From NCBI GenBank assembly GCA_946886855.1, contig CAMPJJ010000018.1:6431-70430 (forward strand): a stretch of 64,000 nucleotides of DNA, written 5' to 3'. Of the stretch, positions 1 to 7,314 are shown in pieces; the first letter of the stretch is position 1, and every line of letters starts with the position of its first letter. A program made the position numbers and the translations under genes. The notes beneath the pieces are model-generated. The model was not told the DNA's origin. It did no database searches and saw nothing but the letters and a program-made list of their open reading frames with translations. This stretch comes from an uncultured Roseateles sp. Lineage in GTDB: Bacteria; Pseudomonadota; Gammaproteobacteria; Burkholderiales; Burkholderiaceae.

Positions 1-1
1 G

Positions 2-937
2 GTGGAGGTCAGCGAGGCCTTGAGCACGACGCTGCCGCAGTCGCGCACCTATTTCCGGTCGCCGCATTACCTGAAGCTGGACGAGGACGGCCAGGGATTC
101 GAGCGCCGCGATGCGCAGCGGGCTCGCGCCGTGCATTACGACATCGTGCCCGGCGAGGTGCTGCTGTCGCCGCCGCCACGGCGCAAGGTCGCGGATCCCG
201 GGACAGGCCGGTGGACCCTCATGAGCGGGCCGCTCAGCGTCACCTACCCGCCCCAGGCCCGCCCGGCCGAGCCCGCGTGGACGCCCGAGCTGCTGGACCA
301 GGCGGGCGGCCTGCAGACCGTCACCGAGACGCTGCCGCCCGGCCGGCGGTGGTGGGCGCGGAGCGAGCCGGGCCACCTCGTCGACGGCCTCGATCGGGCC
401 GAAGACGCCTTCGCCTGGCGACCGCCTCTGGTGACCACGGACGCGGGGACGCTGGCGCTGAGTCCGTCGGAGGGCGCCGCGGCGCCGGCGGAGATCCGTT
501 TCGACTTCGCGCACAGCATCGCGCTGCGCTCCCTGACGATCCACGCCGTGCCCGATCCCCTGCCCCATCCCCGGTTGACCGGCAAGTCCGCGGGCCGCTG
601 GCAGCTTCAGGCCCTGGACGGCCGGGGACGGGTCCGGGTCCTGGGCCGGCAGATCGAGATCGACGGTCGGGGCAGCCACCTCATCCCCGTGGACACCGGC
701 GGCGTGCCTTATCGCACCTACCGGCTCCAGGGCGAGGACGGTTACTTTCCGACGGAGACCTGGCTGACCGAGGTGACGTTCACCACGGCGCCGGCGGGGC
801 GCCTGTCGTCGGCCCGCCAGGCCGGGCTGCTGGCCCAGGCCGCCGCCGACGAGCCGGTCGGCATGGCGGTCGGTCCTTCGATGGCGTCGGCGCCCTCGGC
901 GTCGGTGGGCTTGCTCGCACCGCCGGTGCTCGCGTGA
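2..937 (+). CDS. Unrecognised protein, 5' end probably outside the window
   Basis: An open frame is present from the first bases and ends in TGA at 935-937. Its first codon is GTG at position 2, but there is no room to see a ribosome binding site, so the true start probably lies upstream. The visible 311 residues have typical high-GC coding composition and no clear membrane segment. The middle (about residues 150-260) alternates hydrophobic and polar residues as in beta-strands, which would suit a beta-sandwich of the kind seen in carbohydrate-active enzymes. That is only a guess. I do not recognise a family and assign no function. Confidence 0.6.
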   Translation: MEVSEALSTTLPQSRTYFRSPHYLKLDEDGQGFERRDAQRARAVHYDIVPGEVLLSPPPRRKVADPGTGRWTLMSGPLSVTYPPQARPAEPAWTPELLDQAGGLQTVTETLPPGRRWWARSEPGHLVDGLDRAEDAFAWRPPLVTTDAGTLALSPSEGAAAPAEIRFDFAHSIALRSLTIHAVPDPLPHPRLTGKSAGRWQLQALDGRGRVRVLGRQIEIDGRGSHLIPVDTGGVPYRTYRLQGEDGYFPTETWLTEVTFTTAPAGRLSSARQAGLLAQAAADEPVGMAVGPSMASAPSASVGLLAPPVLA

Positions 938-972
938 CGGCGGCGGGACGGCGGCGTGCCGAAGCGCGCGAC

Positions 973-996
973 GCCGTGATGCCGTGATGCCGTGAT
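973..996. repeat. Three perfect 8-bp tandem repeats
   Basis: The unit gccgtgat occurs three times head to tail, between the end of the first gene and the convergent FAD oxidase gene. The rest of the gap (938-1063) shows no hairpin with a T-run and no other gene. Confidence 0.85.
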
Positions 997-1063
997 GCCA
1001 TCGTCGCCGGCGCTCACCCCGTCCCTCTCCCCTTTTTGTTTTCCGCAACCCGCGCGCTCCGCC

Positions 1064-2206
1064 TCACCAGTCCGCGAGCACCTCTTCCGCCAAGCCGAAG
1101 GCGGTGCTCGCGCCGGTCCCGCTGGTGACCATCACCAGCCGCGTGCGCTCATCCGGCGCCTCGACGAGGCACGGTGCCGAGGCACTGACGGGATAGACGC
1201 CGGTCCAGCGCTCGACCACCTCCAGCGACGGCAGCGCCAGTTGCCGGTGCAGCTCGTCGAGGATCAGGCGGTCCACCGCCTCGCTCGCGAACGGCGGCAG
1301 CACCGGGCCGTAGTGGTGCGAGTCGCCCACGACCAGCGTGCCGTCGGCGCTCTGCACCGCGATCAGATGGATGCCGTGGGCGAGCGCGTCGGGGCGCTCA
1401 GCCGACAGACGACGCCGCAGCGGCTGCGCCTCGGGCAGCGCCGCGTAGCCCTCGTAGCGCACCAGGCTCAAGTCGGCCATCAGCGCGGCGTTCAGGCGGA
1501 ACCCCGACGGCGGGCGCACGCGCAACATCTGCAATTGGCACAGCGACAGCGCATGCGGCGTCCAGCGGTCGGCAAAGAGCCCGTGCAGCTCCGCGCCCGA
1601 GCAGACGACGACGCGCTCCGCGCGATAGCTCGCGCGGGAGGTGCGCACGTGCGGCGCCTCGACCGCGAGCACCGATTCGCCGAAACGGAATTCGACGCCG
1701 TGGCGCTCCGCCAGCCATGCGGCGATGCGCGGGATCGCGTCGCGCGATTCGACGCGGAGCTCATGCGGGCTGTACAGGGCGCCGCGCAGGGCGTCGCTGT
1801 GCGAGCCGCTGTCGTGCAGGCCTTCAGCGCGCAGACCGGGCTGGCGCGCGGTCGCGCCGGCGACGCCCAGCCGCTCGCAGCCCTCGCCCATTTCGGTGGC
1901 GAAGAAGGCGTCGAGCAGGGCTTCCGATTCTTCGCAACGCGTGGCCAGCAGCAGGCCGGCGTGCTCGATGCGCAGACCGGCCTGGGGCGCGAGCTCGGCC
2001 CAGAGATCGCGCGAGCGCCGCGCGCGGCGCCAGTGTGCGCCGCGCTGCTGCCCGGTCACGGTGACGAAGCCGAAATTGCGGATCGACGCGCCGATGCAGG
2101 CCGCGTCGCGCTCGACGACGACGACGCGCCACCCGCGCTTCGCGCCGGCCCAGGCATGGGCCAGGCCGACGATGCCGGCGCCGACCACGAGGAGGTCATG
2201 AGTCAT
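1064..2206 (-). CDS. FAD-dependent aminophosphonate oxidase (TIGR03364/HpnW-like)
   Basis: This 380-residue DAO-family flavoprotein opens with a Rossmann dinucleotide-binding motif (GAGIVG, residues 8-13) and ends with a second FAD contact region (GTGAS). The N-terminal signature RNFGFV and the overall length match the clade described as TIGR03364. That clade sits beside phosphonate genes and is thought to oxidise aminophosphonates related to 2-aminoethylphosphonate, such as N-methylated or hydroxylated forms, releasing an aldehyde. It is the last gene of a minus-strand run, 48 bp after the importer permease, which supports a catabolic role on the imported phosphonate. The exact substrate is inferred. 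Confidence 0.8.
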   Translation of the reverse strand: MTHDLLVVGAGIVGLAHAWAGAKRGWRVVVVERDAACIGASIRNFGFVTVTGQQRGAHWRRARRSRDLWAELAPQAGLRIEHAGLLLATRCEESEALLDAFFATEMGEGCERLGVAGATARQPGLRAEGLHDSGSHSDALRGALYSPHELRVESRDAIPRIAAWLAERHGVEFRFGESVLAVEAPHVRTSRASYRAERVVVCSGAELHGLFADRWTPHALSLCQLQMLRVRPPSGFRLNAALMADLSLVRYEGYAALPEAQPLRRRLSAERPDALAHGIHLIAVQSADGTLVVGDSHHYGPVLPPFASEAVDRLILDELHRQLALPSLEVVERWTGVYPVSASAPCLVEAPDERTRLVMVTSGTGASTAFGLAEEVLADW

Positions 2207-2254
2207 GGGAATTCAGGAAGCAAGAAGGTTTGAGCAGTGCCACGGTCGCTGGCG

Positions 2255-3979
2255 CTATCGCGCACGCCACCGCTGGGTCCGTTGCACGAGCACATGGCCG
2301 ACGAGGCCGATGACGCCGCGCCCGGCGGCCGCGGTGACAAAGAGCAGCGTCGCCATCGCCGCAGCCGGCGCCGTCTCCCCCGCATCGTCCATCGCCAGCA
2401 CCGCGATCGCGGCCAGCGCGGTGTCGGGCGAGTACAGGAACACCACCGCCGACACCGTCGTCAGCGCGCTGACGAAGAAGTAGCCCGCCACCTGCACCAG
2501 CGTCGGGATCGCGATGGGCAGGTGCACGCGGCGCAGATGGGTCCAGAACGGCAGCCCGAGCGACTCGGCGACGCGCTCGTACTCGGGATCGAGCTGGCGC
2601 AGCGCGCCGAGCTGCGTCAGGTGCGCCACCGAGTAGTAATGCGCCACCGTGCACAGCACCAGCAGGCCGAGCCCGCCATACCAGCCGCGCAGCGGATTCC
2701 ACGGCGCGTTGAAGAACAGGATGTAGCCCAGTCCCAGGGCAAGACCCGGCACCGCCATCGGCAGCGTCGCCAGCGCGTTGAGCGCGCCGCGCGCGCCGGC
2801 GACACCGCGCGGCTTGTCCACCAGCCAGGCCAGCAGGAAGCTCAGGGCCGTGCCGGCCAGCGCGGTCCACCCGGCCAGGCGCAGCGAGTTGCCGTAGCTG
2901 GCCCAGCCGCCGCCGTCGCTCATGTCGAACTGGTAATGCGCCAGCGTCGGCGCGAGCTGGTACGGCCAGTACTGCGCGAAGGACGCGTACACCGCGATGC
3001 CGAACACGCCGACCAACGCCGCCGCGATCAGCGCGCAGTACAGCAGCGCGGCCAGGTCCCGCCCCGCGCTCGGCGCCGGCACGTGCGGCACCGCCCGCAG
3101 GCTCAGCACGGCGCGTTGCCGCGCGCGCAGGCGCTGCTCCAGCGCGAAGGCGCCCAGGGCCGGCAACAGCAGCAGCAGCGCGACGACGGCGCCGCGGTCC
3201 AGGCGCTGCTGGCCGACGACCTCCTTGTAGATGTCGGTGGCCAGCATCGCGGTCTGCCCGCCGACGACCTTGGGCACGCCGAAGTCGGTCAGCACCAGCA
3301 CGAACACCACCACCAGCGAGATCAGCAGCCCGTAGCGGCTGGCCGGCAGCGTCACCGTGCGGAACACCCGCCAGCCGCCGGCCCCCAGGCAGCGCGCGGC
3401 TTCGATCGTCCGCGCGTCGCTGCTCGACAAGGTGGTGACGAGGATCAGCATCGCGTGCGGGAAGGTCCACAGCACCGAGCCCAGCACGATGCCGGCGGGT
3501 CCGTAGATGCTGTCGATCCCCAGCGCCTGCATCGGGCCCTTCAGCAGGCCCTGGTTGCCGAAGGCGTAGACCAGGCCGATGGCGGCCAGCAGCGAGGGCG
3601 CGAGCAGCGGCAGCAGCGCGAGCGCGCGCCACAGGCCCTTGGCGGGCAGCGCCGTGTGCGTCAGCGCCCAGGCGTAGCCGTAGGCGAGCGCGACGCAGAC
3701 GACGGCCGAGACTGCCGACAGCGCGACGCTGTTCCACAGCGCGCTCCATCGGCCGGTCGAGAAATACGCGATGAAATGCGACGCGCCGACGAAGCGCCCC
3801 TGCCCGTCGAGCACGCTCTGCGCGAGCAGTGCCACGAGCGGCAGCAGGATGATCACGGTCAACGCGACGAGTCCGGCGGCCAGCAGTGCGCGCAGCACCC
3901 ACGATTCGAGGCGGCGTCCCCGCGGGCGCGGCAACGGCACCTGAGGGGCCCGCGATGCCTGATCGAACACCAGGCTCAC
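2255..3979 (-). CDS. phnU2: 2-aminoethylphosphonate ABC transporter permease (PhnU2-like)
   Basis: A 574-residue inner-membrane protein made of two fused permease halves, each with about six hydrophobic segments, as in the Fbp/iron-type permeases and TIGR03262. Each half contains an EAA-type loop (EAARCLGAGGW in the first, ERVAESLG in the second) that would dock the ATPase. The start is GTG at 3979 and overlaps the stop of the ATPase gene in a GTGA junction, so the two are translationally coupled. With the neighbouring ATPase and periplasmic protein it forms an importer for 2-aminoethylphosphonate. Substrate assignment rests on family resemblance and context. Confidence 0.85.
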   Translation of the reverse strand: MSLVFDQASRAPQVPLPRPRGRRLESWVLRALLAAGLVALTVIILLPLVALLAQSVLDGQGRFVGASHFIAYFSTGRWSALWNSVALSAVSAVVCVALAYGYAWALTHTALPAKGLWRALALLPLLAPSLLAAIGLVYAFGNQGLLKGPMQALGIDSIYGPAGIVLGSVLWTFPHAMLILVTTLSSSDARTIEAARCLGAGGWRVFRTVTLPASRYGLLISLVVVFVLVLTDFGVPKVVGGQTAMLATDIYKEVVGQQRLDRGAVVALLLLLPALGAFALEQRLRARQRAVLSLRAVPHVPAPSAGRDLAALLYCALIAAALVGVFGIAVYASFAQYWPYQLAPTLAHYQFDMSDGGGWASYGNSLRLAGWTALAGTALSFLLAWLVDKPRGVAGARGALNALATLPMAVPGLALGLGYILFFNAPWNPLRGWYGGLGLLVLCTVAHYYSVAHLTQLGALRQLDPEYERVAESLGLPFWTHLRRVHLPIAIPTLVQVAGYFFVSALTTVSAVVFLYSPDTALAAIAVLAMDDAGETAPAAAMATLLFVTAAAGRGVIGLVGHVLVQRTQRWRAR

Positions 3980-5058
3980 GCGGCTCTCCGCATCGACAAC
4001 GGCGCGTCGAAAAGCTGGAGCGCTGCGGCGGGCAATCGCAGGCCGCGGACTTCCCCTTCACTGAGACCGGCGGCTTCGCCGCTGGGGATCTCGAGCATCA
4101 GCGCCCCGCCGACGCCCGCACCGGTGCCAGCGCCCAGCGCCTCGCAACGCAGCAGCACCTGCGTGACCGCGCCATGGAACTGCAGCGTCTCGATGCGGGC
4201 GCGCAGCATCGCGCCCTCCCCGTCGATCAGCCGGATCGCTTCCGGGCGGATGCCCACGCGCACGACGCTGCCGGTCTTGTAGAGCCGGGTGTCGCCGTCG
4301 AGCAGCGTGGTGCCGACGCGCACGCGTCCCTCGGCGACGACCTGCCCGTCCATCCAGTTCATCCGGCCGACGAAGCCCGCCACCAGCGCGCTCGCCGGGC
4401 GGTCGTAGAGCTGCCGCGGCGCGCCCTGCTGCGCGATCTGGCCCTTGGCGAGCAGCACCACGCGGTCCGACATCGCCAGCGCCTCGTCCTGGTCGTGCGT
4501 CACCATCAGCGTGGTGATGCCCAGGCGCTGCTGCAGCGCGCGGATCTCGGCGCGCAGTTCCTGCCGGACCTGCGCGTCGAGCGCCGACAGCGGCTCGTCG
4601 AGCAGCAGCAGCTTCGGCCTGGGCGCCAGCGCGCGGGCGAGCGCGACGCGCTGCTGCTGGCCGCCGGACAGCTGCGCGGGAAACTTGCCGGCCTGCTCCA
4701 GCAGGCCCACCAGCGCGAGCATCTCGTCCGCACGCGCGGCGGCTTCGCGCCGGGGCAGCTCGTGAAGCCCGTAGCGGACGTTCTCGCGCGCCGTCATGTT
4801 GGGGAACAGCGCATAGGACTGGAACACCACGCCGAAGCGCCGCTGCGACGCCGGCCAGGCGGTGATGTCCAGGCCGTGCATCAGCACCTGGCCGAGCTCG
4901 GGCGTCTCGATGCCGCAGACGATGCGCAGCAGCGTCGTCTTGCCGCAGCCCGAGGGGCCCAGCAGCGACACGAACTCGCCGGCCTCCAGGTCGAGATCGA
5001 TGCCCTGCAGCACCGTCTGCAGGCCGAAACGCTTGGTGATCTGACGCAGATGCAGCAT
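3976..5058 (-). CDS. phnT2: 2-aminoethylphosphonate ABC transporter ATP-binding protein (PhnT-like)
   Basis: An ABC ATPase of about 360 residues with Walker A (GPSGCGKTT), the signature LSGGQQQR and a Walker B LLLDEPLSALD. A C-terminal TOBE-like region follows, as in importers of the Pot/Fbp type. It powers uptake through the two-halved permease encoded downstream. I prefer the ATG at 5058 (MLHLRQITKRF), where the family homology begins. An in-frame TTG at 5082 would add eight residues, but neither start has a good Shine-Dalgarno. A tandem repeat lies just upstream. Confidence 0.85.
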   Translation of the reverse strand: MLHLRQITKRFGLQTVLQGIDLDLEAGEFVSLLGPSGCGKTTLLRIVCGIETPELGQVLMHGLDITAWPASQRRFGVVFQSYALFPNMTARENVRYGLHELPRREAAARADEMLALVGLLEQAGKFPAQLSGGQQQRVALARALAPRPKLLLLDEPLSALDAQVRQELRAEIRALQQRLGITTLMVTHDQDEALAMSDRVVLLAKGQIAQQGAPRQLYDRPASALVAGFVGRMNWMDGQVVAEGRVRVGTTLLDGDTRLYKTGSVVRVGIRPEAIRLIDGEGAMLRARIETLQFHGAVTQVLLRCEALGAGTGAGVGGALMLEIPSGEAAGLSEGEVRGLRLPAAALQLFDAPLSMRRAA

Positions 5059-5084
5059 GGGGACGTCGGGGCTCGGGCTCAAGG

Positions 5085-5138
5085 GCGAATCACTGGCGAA
5101 TCACTGGCGGGTCGCTGGCGGATCACGGGCCGATCACT
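5085..5138. repeat. Five 11-bp imperfect tandem repeats after the phnS2 stop codon
   Basis: Period-11 units at 5085, 5096, 5107, 5118 and 5129 vary around gcgaatcactg. Read on the minus strand the unit is roughly cagtgattcgc. The last unit includes the phnS2 stop codon (5134-5136), so the array looks like repeated copying of the gene end into the gap before the ATPase gene. Confidence 0.85.
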
Positions 5139-6246
5139 TCTTCTCGGCCTTGGCCTCGTAGCGGCGCGACCACTCGGCGAGGATGCGGTCGCGGTTCGCG
5201 GCGGCCCAGTTGAAGTCGTTCTTCGCGAGCAGCTTGTCGAGGTCGGACGGCACGAACTCCAGCTGCTCCTGCACCGACGGCAGCGCCAGCACGGCGAAGT
5301 TCTTGGCGTACAGCTCGTTGGCCTTGCGGGTCACCGACCAGTCGGCCAGCGCCTTGGCGGCCTCCATCCTTTTCGTCGTCTTCATGACGGCGGTGGCCTC
5401 GACGTCCCAGCCCAGGCCTTCCTTGGGGAACACGATGTCGATCGGCGCGCCTTCCTTCCTGGTCTTGTTGGCGCGGTACTCGAAGGACAGGCCGACCGGG
5501 AACTCGCCGGCGCCGGCCTGGCGGCAGGGCTTGGAGCCGCTGTGCGTGTAGACGCCCATGTTCTGGTGCAGCGCGTCCATGAAGGCCCAGCCCTTGGCCT
5601 CGCCCATCATCTGCAGCCAGGCGGAGACCATCAGGTAGCCGGTGCCGCTGGAGGCCGGGTGCGGCATCGTCAGCAGGCCCTTGTAGACGGGCTGGGTCAG
5701 GTCGGCCCAGGAGGTGGGCTTGGGCAGGTTGCGCTTCGCCGCTTCGACGGTGTTGAAGCAGACCGCCGAGGACCACAGGTCCATGCCGACCCAGGTCGGC
5801 TGCGGCCGCGGGTCGCGCATCGTGGCGCGGACCTGCTCCAGGCCCTTGGGCGCGTAGGGCGCGAGCATCCCTTCCTTGTCCAGCAGCATCAGCGAGGTCG
5901 CGGCCAGCCCCCAGACCACGTCGGCCTGCGGGTTGGCCTTCTCGGCCAGCAGCCGGGCGGTGACGATGCCGGTGGATTCGCGGACGAACTTCAGCTCGAT
6001 GGCGGGATGGTCCTGCTCGAAGGCGGTCTTGTAGGCCTTGATCTGGTCGGCCTCGAGGGCGCTGTAGACCAGCAGTTCGGTCTTGCCCTGGGCGCCTTGG
6101 GCGCCCTGCGCGCCCTGGGCGTGGGCCTCGGGGCTGGTCAGCGCGGCGATCGCCGCCAGGGCCAGCGCCGCGGCGGCGTGGAGGACGGTCGAGAGGGTGG
6201 TGGACCGCGAGGTCGGCAGGGACGTCGACAGGGGAGAGATCGGCAT
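5134..6246 (-). CDS. phnS2: 2-aminoethylphosphonate ABC transporter substrate-binding protein (PhnS2-like)
   Basis: A 370-residue periplasmic binding protein of the type 2 (iron/spermidine) fold. It starts with a signal peptide whose hydrophobic core is about residues 18-38 and whose likely cleavage site is near SPEAHA. The mature protein opens KTELLVYSALEADQ, typical of TIGR03261-like receptors. It would capture 2-aminoethylphosphonate and deliver it to the permease encoded downstream. An unusual (AQG)4 stretch from four 9-bp repeats (6085-6120) sits between the signal peptide and the first beta-strand. It is the first gene of the importer operon, divergent from the LysR gene. Confidence 0.87.
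   Translation of the reverse strand: MPISPLSTSLPTSRSTTLSTVLHAAAALALAAIAALTSPEAHAQGAQGAQGAQGKTELLVYSALEADQIKAYKTAFEQDHPAIELKFVRESTGIVTARLLAEKANPQADVVWGLAATSLMLLDKEGMLAPYAPKGLEQVRATMRDPRPQPTWVGMDLWSSAVCFNTVEAAKRNLPKPTSWADLTQPVYKGLLTMPHPASSGTGYLMVSAWLQMMGEAKGWAFMDALHQNMGVYTHSGSKPCRQAGAGEFPVGLSFEYRANKTRKEGAPIDIVFPKEGLGWDVEATAVMKTTKRMEAAKALADWSVTRKANELYAKNFAVLALPSVQEQLEFVPSDLDKLLAKNDFNWAAANRDRILAEWSRRYEAKAEKK
6085..6120. repeat. Four 9-bp in-frame repeats in phnS2
   Basis: Units close to gccctgggc at 6085, 6094, 6103 and 6112 encode four Ala-Gln-Gly triplets at the mature N-terminus of the binding protein. Confidence 0.85.
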
Positions 6247-6298
6247 GGGCGCTCCATCGGGGAATCGATGGGGGACACTGTAGGAATGGCATATGTCA

Positions 6299-6310
6299 TT
6301 GACGCGTCAA
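6299..6310. promoter_or_regulatory. Perfect 12-bp palindrome, candidate LysR operator
   Basis: The palindrome ttgacgcgtcaa sits in the 158-bp gap between phnS2 and the divergent LysR gene, where a LysR-type activator would be expected to bind. That it is the operator is an inference from position and symmetry. Confidence 0.4.
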
Positions 6311-6404
6311 ACGCCCCAAGTTCGCGGAAACCGGTATTGGCCGTTTTTGGAGACCCGGGGGCTTCGGAAGACTTGGGGGCTTCGGGAGGTTCAGGAGGCC
6401 TGCC

Positions 6405-7268
6405 GTGCTCGTGAACCAGCTGAAGGCCTTCTTCGCCGTGGCGCGGCTGGGCTCGATCACCGGCGCGGCGAAGCAGCTCGGGCTGTCCCAGCCGACGGTG
6501 ACGACGCAGATCCGTGCGTTGGAGGAGCAGTACGGGGTGGAGTTGTTCCACCGCGGCGGCGGCCGGCTGAGCCTGAGCGACGCGGGCCGGCGGCTGATGC
6601 CGCAGGTCGACGCGCTGCTGCAGCAGGAGCTGGACATCGAGTTCGCGCTGCGCGATTCGGCCGAGCTGCGCGGCGGCACGCTGCGGCTGGGCGCGACGGC
6701 GCCGTACTACACCTTGACGCTGGCGCAGCGCTTCCGGACGCGGCATCCGCGGGTGGCGCTGAGCATCTCGGCCGGCAATTCACGGCAGATGGTGGACGCG
6801 CTGCTGGCCTACGAGGTGGACCTGGCGACCTCCAGCCACCGGGAGGACGACGCGCGGCTGCACCGCGTCGAGCTGGGCGCCGACCCGCTGGTGCTGCTGC
6901 TGCCGCGCGGTCATGCGCTGGCGCGGCGCGCGGCGGTGCCGCTGGCGGCGCTGGCGCAGGAGACGCTGCTGGTGCGGGAGCGCGGCTCGATGACGCGCAC
7001 GCTGAGCGAGCAGGCGCTGGACGCCGCGGGCGTGCGCCCGGCAGCGCAGATGGAGATCGCCAGCCGGGAGGCGCTGCGCGAGGCGGTGGTGCGCGGGCTG
7101 GGGGTCAGCATCTTCGCCGCGCATGAGACCGGGAAACACCCGGACCTGATCGCCCTGCCCTTCGCGCAGGAGATGCCGCTGGTGCGCGAGTACCTCTACT
7201 GCCTGCGGGAGCGGCAGGGGGCGACGCTGGTGGCGGCGATGCTGGGGTGCGTGGCGACGGAAGACTGA
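6405..7268 (+). CDS. LysR-family regulator of aminoethylphosphonate genes
   Basis: A 287-residue LysR protein with an N-terminal winged helix-turn-helix (residues about 1-60, with the recognition segment SQPTVTTQIRALEEQYGVELF) and a C-terminal effector-binding domain. The sequence and its position opposite the phn importer fit the TIGR03339 group tied to aminoethylphosphonate catabolism. The start is GTG at 6405, chosen because an AGGAGG Shine-Dalgarno at 6393-6398 is spaced six bases from it. A second GTG at 6411 is less well spaced. It probably activates the divergent importer/oxidase operon in response to an aminophosphonate. Confidence 0.85.
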   Translation: MLVNQLKAFFAVARLGSITGAAKQLGLSQPTVTTQIRALEEQYGVELFHRGGGRLSLSDAGRRLMPQVDALLQQELDIEFALRDSAELRGGTLRLGATAPYYTLTLAQRFRTRHPRVALSISAGNSRQMVDALLAYEVDLATSSHREDDARLHRVELGADPLVLLLPRGHALARRAAVPLAALAQETLLVRERGSMTRTLSEQALDAAGVRPAAQMEIASREALREAVVRGLGVSIFAAHETGKHPDLIALPFAQEMPLVREYLYCLRERQGATLVAAMLGCVATED

Positions 7269-7314
7269 AGTCGGATCGCGTCGTCGGCCGCTCGCGGTGA
7301 AGCGGCGCGGCGGC

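Noticed and set aside
2237..4282. A 681-codon open frame antisense to the phosphonate permease
   Set aside because: The protein is low-complexity Gln/Arg/His-rich, while the opposite strand encodes a clear two-domain permease.
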